The notes under the pieces are model-generated. The model was not told where the DNA came from. It was given only the letters and a program-made list of their open reading frames with translations, and made no database searches. The translations under genes were made by a program, and so were the position numbers. Positions 17,316 through 26,861 of a DNA stretch of 64,000 nt are shown here, one piece after another (the first letter of the stretch is position 1; every line of letters starts with the position of its first letter). This stretch comes from Paracoccaceae bacterium. GTDB taxonomy: Bacteria; Pseudomonadota; Alphaproteobacteria; Rhodobacterales; Rhodobacteraceae. The stretch lies in the NCBI GenBank assembly GCA_030697175.1, contig JAUYQR010000011.1, positions 558,001 to 622,000 of the forward strand, given 5' to 3'.

Positions 17316-18599
17316 TTGCTGGCCAATCTGCCAGAAGATATCATGCGCAGATCAGAAAGCGCTTCTGCGCTACCCTTGACCGTGCTTGTCGTGGACGACA
17401 GTCGCGCCCAGCGCCACATGGTGGCGATGCACCTGCGGAGGTGGGGCTATTCGGTGATCGAAGCGGAGTCGGGCGTGGCCGCGCTGGCCACATGCCGGGT
17501 GGCACAGGTCGACATTGTCATCAGCGACTGGATGATGCCCGGGCTTTCAGGACTTGAGTTTTGCAAGGCTTTTCGCGCGCTCGAAAGGCAGTCCTACGGC
17601 TATTTTGTTCTGCTGACCTCAAAATCGGAAAAGACCGAAATCGCAGACGGGCTGGAGGCTGGGGCAGACGATTTTCTGACAAAGCCACTCAGCAGCAGTG
17701 AACTGCGCGCTCGGCTTCGTGCCGGCGAGCGGATGCTTTCGATGCAGGCAGAGTTGTTGGCGAAGAACCGCATGATCGTCAGCACACTTGAGGAATTGCA
17801 GGCGATCTATGATTCGCTGGACCGCGACCTGATTGAGGCACGCAAGGTTCAGCAAACGCTGATCCGCGACCGCCTACAGGATTTCGGGGCGGCGAAGGTT
17901 GCGCTATTGCTGCGAAGCTCAGGCCGTGTTGGCGGTGATCTTGTCGGGTCGTTCCGTATCGATTCGCACCGGATTGCGGTCTATGCGATCGACGTATCCG
18001 GCCACGGCGTTGCGTCTGCGATGATGACGGCGCGATTGGCGGGCCTGTTGACCGGGTCGACGCCAGACCAGAATCTGGTCTTTCACAAGACTGCGGATGG
18101 GGGGCATGAAGCATTGGCTCCTGCCTGCGTGATGGACAGGTTCAACCGTCTGATGCTGGATGAAATCCAGGTGGAACAATACTTTACAATGGCTTACGCT
18201 GAGGTTGATTTGCGGGATGGAACCACCCGGATAGCTCAGGCCGGCCACCCGCATCCCGCCATTCTGCGGCGATCCGGCAAGGTGGAGATGGTGGGGAAGG
18301 GCGGGCTTCCCATAGGCCTTATTCCGTTCGCCGAGTTCGAGGCCGTCACCGTCCAACTGGCACCGGGTGATCGGCTGATCCTGATCTCGGACGGGGTGAC
18401 CGAGTGTCCGGGGCATGATGGGGTCGATTTTGGCGACTCCGGTTTGGCCGAAAGCCTTTCGCGGTCCGCCCACCTGGACGGGCCGGAGATTCTGCAGGCC
18501 TTGGTCTGGGATCTGGTCGAACATTTTGGCGGCGATTCGTTTCCTGACGACGTATCGGGTGTGTCACTGGAGTACTCAGGATACGGCGCGCGCCAGTAA
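17316..18599 (+). CDS. Response regulator with PP2C/SpoIIE-type phosphatase output
   Basis: About 427 residues: an N-terminal receiver (phosphoacceptor Asp in 'DIVISDWMMPG', switch Thr 'LLTSKSE', Lys in 'FLTKPL'), a helical linker rich in Leu/Glu, and a C-terminal PP2C serine phosphatase (SpoIIE/RsbU) with metal Asp residues in 'AIDVSGHGVAS' and 'ILISDGVTE'. The organisation is that of RsbU/RbaY-type activators that dephosphorylate an anti-anti-sigma factor. No anti-sigma or antagonist gene is adjacent. Start is uncertain: TTG 17316 has AAGGAG six bases upstream; GTG 17301 and ATG 17343 are alternatives. Confidence 0.9.
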   Translation: MLANLPEDIMRRSESASALPLTVLVVDDSRAQRHMVAMHLRRWGYSVIEAESGVAALATCRVAQVDIVISDWMMPGLSGLEFCKAFRALERQSYGYFVLLTSKSEKTEIADGLEAGADDFLTKPLSSSELRARLRAGERMLSMQAELLAKNRMIVSTLEELQAIYDSLDRDLIEARKVQQTLIRDRLQDFGAAKVALLLRSSGRVGGDLVGSFRIDSHRIAVYAIDVSGHGVASAMMTARLAGLLTGSTPDQNLVFHKTADGGHEALAPACVMDRFNRLMLDEIQVEQYFTMAYAEVDLRDGTTRIAQAGHPHPAILRRSGKVEMVGKGGLPIGLIPFAEFEAVTVQLAPGDRLILISDGVTECPGHDGVDFGDSGLAESLSRSAHLDGPEILQALVWDLVEHFGGDSFPDDVSGVSLEYSGYGARQ

Positions 18600-19019
18600 T
18601 GCCCTGTCGCCGGGATTACCCAAAAGACCAAGAGCCTGGTCCAACGGCAACCAGACAGCGCTGTGGCCCGGCTCGCTGGGAGGGCCCAGCCGCAAGATCG
18701 GTTGTGCAAGGTAGATCGTGCAGACCTTTTCCGCCCAAAGGTCGTATTCCGGCATGTAGGTGAACCGTCTGAAGGCACCGATCCGCCTGCGTATGGAGAT
18801 CTTCCAGCCTGTCTCTTCAATGACTTCGCGGTGCAAGGCTGCGATCGGGTGTTCGCCTGGATCGATGCCCCCCCCAGGCAGTTGGAACTCTGGCACTGGG
18901 TCTGCCTGATGCGTGGCGAGGATGCTGTCGCCCCGCAAAAGCACGGCATAAACACCCGGCCTTCGCTTGTAGCGTATGCCAGCCTTCACGGGTTCGCCAT
19001 ATCGTCTGATCATGTTCAC
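18576..19019 (-). CDS. NUDIX hydrolase
   Basis: A 147-residue NUDIX enzyme with a complete Nudix box 'GGIDPGEHP...REVIEETGW' (G-x5-E-x7-REUXEEXGU) at about residues 49-71. The family hydrolyses nucleoside diphosphates linked to another group; the substrate cannot be read from the sequence. Its 3' end overlaps the receiver-PP2C gene by 24 bases in convergent orientation. ATG 19019 and ATG 19013 are both usable starts. Confidence 0.88.
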   Translation of the reverse strand: MNMIRRYGEPVKAGIRYKRRPGVYAVLLRGDSILATHQADPVPEFQLPGGGIDPGEHPIAALHREVIEETGWKISIRRRIGAFRRFTYMPEYDLWAEKVCTIYLAQPILRLGPPSEPGHSAVWLPLDQALGLLGNPGDRALLARAVS

Positions 19020-19022
19020 CCC

Positions 19023-19050
19023 TTGGACCGCCGGTTGCCCTGCCTATATA
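19023..19050 (+). promoter_or_regulatory. Probable sigma-70-type promoter of hslO
   Basis: TTGGAC (19023-19028), a 16-base spacer and TATATA (19045-19050) precede hslO by 37 bases. The match is by eye only; it lies just outside the divergent NUDIX gene, so it fits an hslO-NUDIX-cca transcript. Confidence 0.45.
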
Positions 19051-19087
19051 GCCGCGATATGCCATGCTGGCACTCTTAGGAAATCCC

Positions 19088-20077
19088 ATGACCATCGGCT
19101 CCAAACTCGCCTGGGACGATACTGTCCTGCCATTCCAGCTTGACGTTACCGGCATCCGCGGGCGGGTTGCCCGGCTTGACGGCGTTCTGGACCAGGTTCT
19201 GGGCCAGCATTCCTATCCCGCTGTGATCGAAGCCTTGGTGGCGGAAGCCGCTTTGTTGACTGCCCTGATCGGCCAAGCAGTGAAACTGCGCTGGAAGTTG
19301 TCGCTGCAAATTCGCGGCAATGGCCCGGCTCGGCTTATCGCCACCGATTACTATGGTCCCGCCAAGGAAGGCGAGCCCGCCCGAATCCGTGCTTATGCCA
19401 GCTATGATGCAGAGCGGCTGGATCTTATGGCAGATCCTTTCAGCCAGATCGGTCAGGGTTACTTCGCGGTCATGCTGGACCAAGGCGAAGGCATGGTTCC
19501 CTATCAAGGGTTTACTCCGATTGCGGGCAGCTCCCTTTCGCACTGCGCCGAGACATATTTCGCGCAGTCCGAACAACTGCCGACGCGGTTTTCACTGACC
19601 TTCGGACAGGTTCGTGAACCGGGACAGACCGCAAGATGGCGGGCGGGCGGGGTGATGTTGCAGCACATGCCACAGGTCGGCGGATCGGTGGCGGCCGAGG
19701 CTGGCTCGGGTGAGGGCGGTCTGCTGACGCACGCGGATATCCTGGCCGGCGATGCGAGTGAGAATTGGACCCGCGCCAATATCCTGCTTGATACGGTCGA
19801 GGACATGGAATTGATCGGGCCGCATGTGGCACCGACCGATTTGCTTGTCAGACTGTTTCACGAAGAGGGGCCGCGCGCGTTCGAGTCGCAGCCGGTGAGG
19901 TTTGGCTGTTCCTGCTCACCAGAAAAGGTGCGGCAGACCATGTCGATCTATTCGCAGAAAGATATCGGCAAGATGACCACGGCCGAAGGGATCGTGACGG
20001 CGGATTGCCAGTTCTGCGGCGCGCATTACGAGTTTGATCCCAAGACTCTTGGCTTTGAAGGTACCGATCCGACATGA
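19088..20077 (+). CDS. hslO: Hsp33 redox-regulated holdase chaperone
   Basis: A 329-residue cytoplasmic chaperone activated by oxidation. The C-terminal zinc switch is complete: 'GCSCS' followed about 30 residues later by 'CQFCG' (C-x-C ... C-x-x-C). When these cysteines form disulfides the protein dimerises and binds unfolding proteins. ATG 19088 has TAGGA seven bases upstream. It overlaps the following NUDIX gene by ATGA, making an hslO-NUDIX-cca transcription unit. Confidence 0.95.
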   Translation: MTIGSKLAWDDTVLPFQLDVTGIRGRVARLDGVLDQVLGQHSYPAVIEALVAEAALLTALIGQAVKLRWKLSLQIRGNGPARLIATDYYGPAKEGEPARIRAYASYDAERLDLMADPFSQIGQGYFAVMLDQGEGMVPYQGFTPIAGSSLSHCAETYFAQSEQLPTRFSLTFGQVREPGQTARWRAGGVMLQHMPQVGGSVAAEAGSGEGGLLTHADILAGDASENWTRANILLDTVEDMELIGPHVAPTDLLVRLFHEEGPRAFESQPVRFGCSCSPEKVRQTMSIYSQKDIGKMTTAEGIVTADCQFCGAHYEFDPKTLGFEGTDPT

Positions 20078-20658
20078 CGGAAACGGCAGAGGCGCGCTTG
20101 ATCAGAGCATTGTCGCTGCCTGCCGGTCCGTCTTCGGATTTCGACCTGAATGTCGGGATCGCGCGCAGCGCTGTCGGTTTGCGTCCGGCCGCAGTGCTGG
20201 TCGCGATCACTGGCGGGAGTTTGCTTTTGACAAAGCGCGCGTCCCACTTGAAGCATCACGCAGGCCAGATCGCCTTCCCGGGCGGGAAGGTAGACGCAGG
20301 CGATGCATCGGTGGAGGCAGCCGCTCTGCGGGAGGCCCGAGAAGAAATCGGACTTCCCGAAGCACATGTCGACATATTGGGACAGTTGCCACCGCATGAA
20401 ACGGTCACAGGCTTTATGGTGACCCCAATTCTGGCCTTTGTCCGATGTGCTTTCCAGCCTGTCCCGGAACCGGGAGAGGTTGACGAAGTGTTTGAAGTTC
20501 CGCTCGACCACGTTTTGAACCCCGCGAATTTCGCCATCGAACGCCGGCTTTGGAAGGGAGAGTGGCGCAAGTATTATGCGGTACCCTATGGGCCACATTA
20601 TATCTGGGGGGCGACGGCCCGTATTCTGCGTGGGCTTGCCGATCGGTGTCAGCGATGA
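20074..20658 (+). CDS. CoA pyrophosphatase-type NUDIX hydrolase
   Basis: A 194-residue NUDIX protein with the CoA-hydrolase (NudL/UPF0035) hallmark 'LLTKRASHLKHHAGQIAFPGG' region (Leu-Leu-Thr-Lys-Arg, then His-x-Gly-Gln-Ile-x-Phe-Pro-Gly-Gly) directly ahead of the Nudix box 'REAREEIGL'. It probably hydrolyses CoA or oxidised CoA to 4'-phosphopantetheine and adenosine 3',5'-bisphosphate. ATGA overlaps on both sides place it between Hsp33 and the CCA-adding enzyme. Confidence 0.9.
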   Translation: MTETAEARLIRALSLPAGPSSDFDLNVGIARSAVGLRPAAVLVAITGGSLLLTKRASHLKHHAGQIAFPGGKVDAGDASVEAAALREAREEIGLPEAHVDILGQLPPHETVTGFMVTPILAFVRCAFQPVPEPGEVDEVFEVPLDHVLNPANFAIERRLWKGEWRKYYAVPYGPHYIWGATARILRGLADRCQR

Positions 20659-21791
20659 GGATTGACGGCGAATGGTTGAACCATCCGGGCACCCAAGCGC
20701 TGTGCGGTTTTCTGGAAATGGCCGGAATGCAGGCGCTTTTCGTGGGTGGTTGCGTTCGCAACGCACTGCTGGGCGAGTCTGTTGCCGATATCGACATCGC
20801 CACCGATGCCACGCCGGATATGGTGGTAAACCTTGCAGCGACTAACGGCATGAAGGTTGTCCCGACGGGTCTGAGCCACGGAACCGTCACCGTGATCGCA
20901 GGGGGCAAACCACACGAGGTGACCACGCTGCGGCGAGACGTGGCGACAGACGGCCGACACGCCGAGGTAGAGTTTTCTAAGGACGTCGTCGAAGACGCTG
21001 GTCGCCGCGATTTCACAATGAATGCGCTTTACGCAAACCGTTTCGGTGAAGTGCTCGACCCGATCGGCGGCCTATCCGACCTGCTGGCACGGCACGTCCG
21101 GTTTGTCGGCGATCCAGAGCGCCGGATACGCGAGGATTATCTTCGCATCCTACGATTCTTTCGCTTCCACGCCCGGTACGGCGATGAGACGTCGGGTCTC
21201 GACAAGGAGGGCTTGCAGGCTTGTGCCGCGCATGTTGCCGGCCTGGATACGCTTTCGCGCGAACGGGTCGGCGCCGAGATCAGAAAGCTTCTGTCAGCGC
21301 GAAACCCCGCGCCAACGCTGCAGGCAATGGCCAGGGCCGGTGTTCTGGGCCGGGTTCTTCCCGACGCCGACCTTGACGCAATTGCAAGACTGGCTGCGCT
21401 GGAGGGGGGTGCGCCACCGGATTGGATGCGCCGGCTTGCTTGTCTGGGCGGTGCGGTGGCAGAAGATCTGCGCCTGTCAAAGGCCGAAGGTCGCCGTATC
21501 CATGCAATACGCCGTGCTGCCGCATCGGACCGCGGGGCTGCGGCGATCGGCTGGGAGCTTGGGCGCGAGGTTGGCCGCAGTGCTGTTATCGTGCGGGCGG
21601 CGAGGTCGGGGCATGGCTTGCCGGCGGGATGGGCGGAGGATGTGGACCGAGGTGCCGCTGCAACCTTTCCGGTCAAGGCGCAGGATCTTCTTCCCCTCGC
21701 CGGACGTGATCTTGGCGCGCGGCTCGCCAGCCTCACGGACCTTTGGCTGCGGTCGGATTTGCGGCTGACGCGAAACGAACTTCTTCGCTAG
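20655..21791 (+). CDS. cca: CCA tRNA nucleotidyltransferase
   Basis: A 378-residue class II nucleotidyltransferase that adds or repairs the 3' CCA of tRNAs. Diagnostic segments are 'FVGGCVRNALLG' and the catalytic 'DIDIATDATP' carboxylates near residues 25-50, then 'RRDFTMNALY' and 'RILRFFRFHARYG'. The C-terminal third is variable, as in other short alphaproteobacterial forms. ATG 20655 overlaps the previous stop (ATGA); an ORF start at 20550 inside the NUDIX gene is rejected. Confidence 0.94.
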   Translation: MRIDGEWLNHPGTQALCGFLEMAGMQALFVGGCVRNALLGESVADIDIATDATPDMVVNLAATNGMKVVPTGLSHGTVTVIAGGKPHEVTTLRRDVATDGRHAEVEFSKDVVEDAGRRDFTMNALYANRFGEVLDPIGGLSDLLARHVRFVGDPERRIREDYLRILRFFRFHARYGDETSGLDKEGLQACAAHVAGLDTLSRERVGAEIRKLLSARNPAPTLQAMARAGVLGRVLPDADLDAIARLAALEGGAPPDWMRRLACLGGAVAEDLRLSKAEGRRIHAIRRAAASDRGAAAIGWELGREVGRSAVIVRAARSGHGLPAGWAEDVDRGAAATFPVKAQDLLPLAGRDLGARLASLTDLWLRSDLRLTRNELLR

Positions 21792-21853
21792 CGGTTTCCC
21801 TCGACCGCAACACGGACTATATCCCTCTTTCGACGTGGAAAGAGGCTTCGCAC

Positions 21854-23698
21854 GTGTTCCGGTTTTTCGAAGGCCTCGTTGACCCCTACGGATCATACGA
21901 GCAGACGGATACGCCGCCTCGGCGGCTCTGGCCATTTCTGAAACAGTTCATCCGTCCGTTTCGGGGGGTGTTCGCGGCAACGGCTGTCTTGTCGGTCATT
22001 GCAGCGTTTTCCGATGTGGCCCTGATCTGGTATGTCGGCCGACTTGTAGACTTGCTGTCTGTAAATGGTCCGCAAGTGGTTTGGCAGACCTACGGAGCCG
22101 AGATGCTTCTGGTGGCTGTCGCAGTGCTTGTGCTGCGACCTCTGCTTCTGGTCGGCAATGTCGCCCTGCTTCACAATACGATCCTGCCGAATTTTGGCAC
22201 GATGATCCGCTGGCGCGCACATGCACATGTCATCCGCCAGCCGGTTGGTTGGTTTGAAAGCGATTTTGCCGGACGTATAGCCAATCGCATCATGCAGACC
22301 CCGCCAGCGGCAGGCGACGCCGTGTTCCAGACGTTCGATGCGATGGCCTTTGCCAGCGTGACGGTGGTCGGTGCGGCGATCATGCTGGCGGACGCCGACC
22401 CGCGGCTGGTCTTGCCATTGCTTGTCTGGCTTGTGCTCTATGCAGCGCTGGTGAAGTGGACAGTGAAACGCGCCGGGCCAGCGTCAAAGGCGTCAAGTGA
22501 CGCGCGGTCGGCAGTAACGGGAAGGGTAGTTGATGCCTACACCAACATCCATTCCGTCAAGCTCTTTGCCTACCATGACAAGGAATTGGCCTACGCCAAA
22601 GAGGCGATCGAACATGCCCGCACAACCTTTCAAAAGGAAATGCGCATCGTAACCAAGATGGATCTGGCGCTGACTTTCCTGAACGGGTTCCTGATCGTGT
22701 CGGTAACCGGGTGGGCAATCGCGCTTTGGTATCAAGGCGCTGCAACGGTCGGGACTGTCGCCGCTGCGACTGCGCTGGTCTTGCGGCTGAACAACATGAC
22801 GTACTGGATAATGTGGGCGTTTACGTCGCTGGTTCAGGCGCTGGGCGTAGTTCAGGAAGGGATGGAGACGATTACGCATCCGATCGGACTGGTCGACCGC
22901 CCAGATGCATCCGTGCTTCGCCTGACCGACGGCCGGATCGAAATCGAGGCCGTTTCGCACCATTACGGACGTGGCAGTGGTGGGTTGCAAAATCTGTCGC
23001 TTGTGCTGAAACCGGGAGAAAAACTCGGCGTTGTCGGGCGGTCTGGCGCGGGAAAATCAACACTCGTGAAATTGATGCTTCGGTTCTACGAACCCGAATC
23101 GGGCCGCATTCTGATTGATGGACAGGACATATCTCAGGTGTCCCAAGAATCGCTCCGACGGCAGATCGGAATGGTTCAGCAGGATTCAAGCCTGCTGCAC
23201 CGGTCCGTGCGTGACAACATTCTGTATGGTCGCCCAGACGCCACGGACGACCAGATGATCGCGGCAGCAAAGCAGGCCGAAGCGCATGACTTCATCTTGG
23301 GACTGCAGGATTCCGAAGGCCGCACTGATTATGATGCGCATGTCGGTGAACGGGGCGTGAAACTCTCGGGCGGACAGCGCCAGCGGATCTCGTTGGCACG
23401 GGTCATCCTCAAGGATGCGCCGATCCTCATTCTGGATGAAGCCACCTCGGCCCTCGACTCAGATGCGGAGGCGGCAATTCAGGACGCGCTTTACGGAGTG
23501 ATGCGCGGAAAGACCGTAATTGCCATTGCGCACCGCTTGTCGACCCTCGCAGCGATGGATCGCATCGTCGTAGTGGAAGATGGTCAGATCGCGGAGTCCG
23601 GCACTCATGCTGATCTGCTGCGGCAGAATGGCCTTTACGCTCGCTTCTGGGCACGACAGTCAGGGGGCTTCATCGGGCTTGAGGAGGTAGCAGAATGA
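21854..23698 (+). CDS. ABC exporter half-transporter, subunit 1
   Basis: A 614-residue type IV ABC exporter: six membrane spans (about residues 30-330) fused to an ATPase with Walker A 'GRSGAGKST', signature LSGGQRQR, Walker B 'ILILDEATS' and H-loop 'AHRLST'. GTG 21854 is preferred because AGAGG lies eight bases upstream and the upstream frame overlaps cca. It is coupled by ATGA to a paralogous second subunit, so a heterodimer is likely. Substrate is unknown; MsbA-like lipid and multidrug exporters share this architecture. Confidence 0.92.
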   Translation: MFRFFEGLVDPYGSYEQTDTPPRRLWPFLKQFIRPFRGVFAATAVLSVIAAFSDVALIWYVGRLVDLLSVNGPQVVWQTYGAEMLLVAVAVLVLRPLLLVGNVALLHNTILPNFGTMIRWRAHAHVIRQPVGWFESDFAGRIANRIMQTPPAAGDAVFQTFDAMAFASVTVVGAAIMLADADPRLVLPLLVWLVLYAALVKWTVKRAGPASKASSDARSAVTGRVVDAYTNIHSVKLFAYHDKELAYAKEAIEHARTTFQKEMRIVTKMDLALTFLNGFLIVSVTGWAIALWYQGAATVGTVAAATALVLRLNNMTYWIMWAFTSLVQALGVVQEGMETITHPIGLVDRPDASVLRLTDGRIEIEAVSHHYGRGSGGLQNLSLVLKPGEKLGVVGRSGAGKSTLVKLMLRFYEPESGRILIDGQDISQVSQESLRRQIGMVQQDSSLLHRSVRDNILYGRPDATDDQMIAAAKQAEAHDFILGLQDSEGRTDYDAHVGERGVKLSGGQRQRISLARVILKDAPILILDEATSALDSDAEAAIQDALYGVMRGKTVIAIAHRLSTLAAMDRIVVVEDGQIAESGTHADLLRQNGLYARFWARQSGGFIGLEEVAE

Positions 23699-25548
23699 CG
23701 CTTCTTGAGAAGATGGGGACATGGATCGATGCGTTCCGTCCTGCAGATGGGCCGCCGCCCCAAACGCTAGCCGCATTCTTCCGCTGGTGCCTTTCCGGCT
23801 CATGGCCAATGCTATGGCTGGCCGTGCTGTTTTCGTCGCTTGCCGGAGTGACTGAGGTGGTCTCGGCCATCATTATGGGCTGGGTCATCGACGCGGCCGT
23901 CGAAGCGGGACCGGAAGGCTTCTTTTCCGACCATGCGTGGCTGCTTCTGGCGTGCTTGGGCTTCTATCTTGTTCTGCGCCCACTGGCGTTCGGGGTTTCT
24001 TCGGCGTCGAACAGCGTCGTGATCGGGCCTAATGTTCTGCCTCTGGTTCTCAGCCGTCTGCATCGCTGGACGCTTGGGCAGGCTGTGACGTTTTTTGACA
24101 ACGACTTCGCCGGACGCATCGCGCAAAAGCAGATGCAGGCGGCGCGTGCGGTGACGGATGTGGTAACCGAAGCGATCAACACGGGTGCGTTTGCGCTGGC
24201 GTCGGTCATCGGCTCGGTGATCTACCTGCTTTCGGTTGACTGGCGGATCGCCGGGGTGCTTGCGCTTTGGCTGGTCGCCTATGTGGCGATGATCCGGTAT
24301 TTTCTGCCCAAGGTGAAGGAGAACTCTGCCGCCAGGGCCTCTGCGCGGGCGATGGTCACCGGGCAGGTGGTTGATACGATCACCAACATCAAGACGGTCA
24401 AACTGTTCGCCCATGCCGATTTCGAAGATCGGGTGGCCTTGAAGTCGATGGATGTTTTCCGGGAACGAAGCCTCGAATTCGGCGTCATTTCAACCTGGTT
24501 CCGTCTGGCTCTGATGACACTTGCCGGTGTGCTGCCGGTCGTGCTGATCGGCGGCACTTTGTTGCTTTGGCAGCGTGGGCTGGCGACCGAAGGCGCCATC
24601 GCTGCTGCCGGGGCGATCGCTATGCGTATTGCGCAGATGTCGGGCTGGGTCAGCTTCACCCTGATGTCGATTTACACCTCGATCGGCGAGGTCGAGGACG
24701 GAATGCATACGCTTGCGGTTCCACACACACTTGCGGATTCGCCAAATGCCAAGGACCTTCCGCGCGTGGCTGGCGAGATTCGTTTTGCTTGCGTCAGCTT
24801 CGGTTATGGTCACGGCAGGGCGGGGGTGACCGATATTGATCTTACAGTGCATGCGGGCGAGAAACTTGGGATCGTCGGCGCCTCGGGTGCGGGCAAGTCC
24901 ACCCTCGTATCACTTTTGCTGCGGCTTTATGATCCGGACGCTGGAAGCGTCAGGATTGATGGCAATGACGTTCGCGACGTAACCCAGGAATCTCTTCGCC
25001 GTCAGATCGGCATGGTCACCCAGGAAACGGCAATGTTCAACCGTTCGGCCCGCGACAATATCCTTTACGGCCGACCGGACGCGGCAGAAGCCGAGATTGT
25101 CGCCGCTGCAACCGCCGCCGAGGCTGACGACTTCATCGGTAGAATGGCTGACCACAAGGGCCGTCGTGGGTATGATGCGTTTCTTGGCGAACGTGGCGTG
25201 AAGCTATCGAGTGGGCAGCGTCAGCGCATTGCGTTGGCGCGCGCTTTCTTGAAGGACGCCCCGATCCTGGTGCTTGATGAGGCGACTTCGGCGCTTGATT
25301 CAGAGGTCGAGGCAAGTATTCAAAGCGCACTGTCCAAGGTGATGGAGGGCAAGACCGTTCTTGCCATTGCTCACCGGCTGTCAACGATCGCGGCGATGGA
25401 CAGGATCATCGTCATGGAGCAGGGCAGGATCGTAGAACAGGGCAACCACGCAGCACTCCTTGCCAGGAAGGGCCTTTATGCCCGCTACTGGAACCGCCAG
25501 TCCGGCGGCTTTCTGGGGACGGACGACGAACAGGAAGCAGCCGAGTGA
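23695..25548 (+). CDS. ABC exporter half-transporter, subunit 2
   Basis: A 617-residue paralogue of the previous gene with the same order of six membrane spans then ATPase. Walker A 'GASGAGKST', Walker B 'ILVLDEATS' and H-loop are intact; the signature reads LSSGQRQR instead of LSGGQ, a mild change. Both composite ATP sites therefore look competent, unlike strongly asymmetric heterodimers. It overlaps the downstream methyltransferase by GTGA, probably coincidental operon packing. Confidence 0.92.
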   Translation: MTLLEKMGTWIDAFRPADGPPPQTLAAFFRWCLSGSWPMLWLAVLFSSLAGVTEVVSAIIMGWVIDAAVEAGPEGFFSDHAWLLLACLGFYLVLRPLAFGVSSASNSVVIGPNVLPLVLSRLHRWTLGQAVTFFDNDFAGRIAQKQMQAARAVTDVVTEAINTGAFALASVIGSVIYLLSVDWRIAGVLALWLVAYVAMIRYFLPKVKENSAARASARAMVTGQVVDTITNIKTVKLFAHADFEDRVALKSMDVFRERSLEFGVISTWFRLALMTLAGVLPVVLIGGTLLLWQRGLATEGAIAAAGAIAMRIAQMSGWVSFTLMSIYTSIGEVEDGMHTLAVPHTLADSPNAKDLPRVAGEIRFACVSFGYGHGRAGVTDIDLTVHAGEKLGIVGASGAGKSTLVSLLLRLYDPDAGSVRIDGNDVRDVTQESLRRQIGMVTQETAMFNRSARDNILYGRPDAAEAEIVAAATAAEADDFIGRMADHKGRRGYDAFLGERGVKLSSGQRQRIALARAFLKDAPILVLDEATSALDSEVEASIQSALSKVMEGKTVLAIAHRLSTIAAMDRIIVMEQGRIVEQGNHAALLARKGLYARYWNRQSGGFLGTDDEQEAAE

Positions 25549-26771
25549 GAGTCACGATCGACCGCCTGGGCCACCTTGGCGATGGGCTGGCCACAGTGTC
25601 GGACGGCACCGTCTATGTGCCTGGTGTTTTGCCCGGCGAGGTGGTGGAGGGCGATCTGAACGGCGACAAGCTGATGAACGTGCGGATCGTCACGCCGTCG
25701 GCGGACCGCATAAAGGCGCCGTGCCCTCATGCGCGAACCTGCGGCGGATGCCAGCTTCAGCACGTGGCGGACAGTTTCGTCGAAGCGTGGAAAGCATCCG
25801 TCGTGTCCTCGGCCCTTGCCGCACATGGCTTGCCCCACCCGATCAGAGGCGTCGCCACGTCGCCTCCGCACTCCCGGCGGCGTGCGGTGTTTTCAGCACG
25901 GCGCACAAAATCAGGCGTGTTGATCGGGTTTCACGCCCGAGGTTCGGACACTTTGGTGGCCATTCCTCAGTGCCGTTTGCTGCATCCCGACCTGATGACC
26001 GCGGTGACGGGTTTGCAGGACCTTGCGATGATCGGTGGGTCACGATCGGCTGAGCTGTCCATGACAGTCACCCGGTCAGAAGCGGGCCCTGATGTTGCAG
26101 TCTCTGGTGGCAAGCCGCTGGACAGCGAGATGCGGATGGCGCTGGCGCGCATCGTCGAAAAGCACCGGTTCGCCCGCCTGACCTGGGAGGGAGAGGTTGT
26201 CGCTTTACGGGATTCTCCAATCCAGCGATTTGGCCGTGCGGTGGTGACGCCGCCCCCCGGTGCGTTCCTGCAGGCAACTCTGGAAGGCGAGACTGCGCTT
26301 CTTGACGCTGTACGCGAGGCATTGGGCCCGCAACAGCGGGTCGCCGATCTTTTCGCCGGATCGGGTACGTTCACCTTTCCAATCGCCGAGACCACCGAAG
26401 TTCACTGCGTCGAAGGCGACGCAGCAATGATTCAGGCCTTGGACAAGGCGGCACGCAATACCCAGGGCCTGCGCCGGATCACGTCCGAGACTCGCGACCT
26501 TTTTCGCAGGCCGCTGCAACCTGACGAGCTTATGCGCTTTTCCGGTGTGGTCCTGGACCCGCCGCGCGCAGGGGCGGAGGCGCAAAGCCGTTGCATCGCA
26601 CGCTCGACGGTTCCTGTCGTTGCGATGGTGTCGTGCAACCCGGTAACATTCGCGCGCGACGCCGGCATTCTGGTTTCCGCCGGCTACGCGCTGGATTGGG
26701 TAAGGGTTGTCGATCAGTTTCGTTGGTCGACCCATGTCGAACTGGTCGCACGGTTTTCGCATCTGAGTTGA
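25545..26771 (+). CDS. TrmA/RlmD-family RNA uracil-C5 methyltransferase with Fe-S motif
   Basis: A 408-residue class I SAM methyltransferase of the RumA/RlmCD group. An N-terminal TRAM-like beta-barrel precedes a cysteine cluster (Cys60, Cys66, Cys69 and a fourth in 'IPQCRLL') that binds a [4Fe-4S] centre in RlmD. The SAM region is 'VADLFAGSGTFTFPIA', and the catalytic cysteine is in 'MVSCNPVTFARD'. It probably makes 5-methyluridine in 23S rRNA. Start is GTG 25545, overlapping the exporter stop. Confidence 0.92.
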   Translation: MRVTIDRLGHLGDGLATVSDGTVYVPGVLPGEVVEGDLNGDKLMNVRIVTPSADRIKAPCPHARTCGGCQLQHVADSFVEAWKASVVSSALAAHGLPHPIRGVATSPPHSRRRAVFSARRTKSGVLIGFHARGSDTLVAIPQCRLLHPDLMTAVTGLQDLAMIGGSRSAELSMTVTRSEAGPDVAVSGGKPLDSEMRMALARIVEKHRFARLTWEGEVVALRDSPIQRFGRAVVTPPPGAFLQATLEGETALLDAVREALGPQQRVADLFAGSGTFTFPIAETTEVHCVEGDAAMIQALDKAARNTQGLRRITSETRDLFRRPLQPDELMRFSGVVLDPPRAGAEAQSRCIARSTVPVVAMVSCNPVTFARDAGILVSAGYALDWVRVVDQFRWSTHVELVARFSHLS

Positions 26772-26861
26772 CAAATCCGTGACCTCGCCAGCAAGTCGCC
26801 TCGCTAGGCAGGGGCTGTAGAATCCTGTATCCAAAAGAAAAAGAATAGAGGCGGGACAGTG

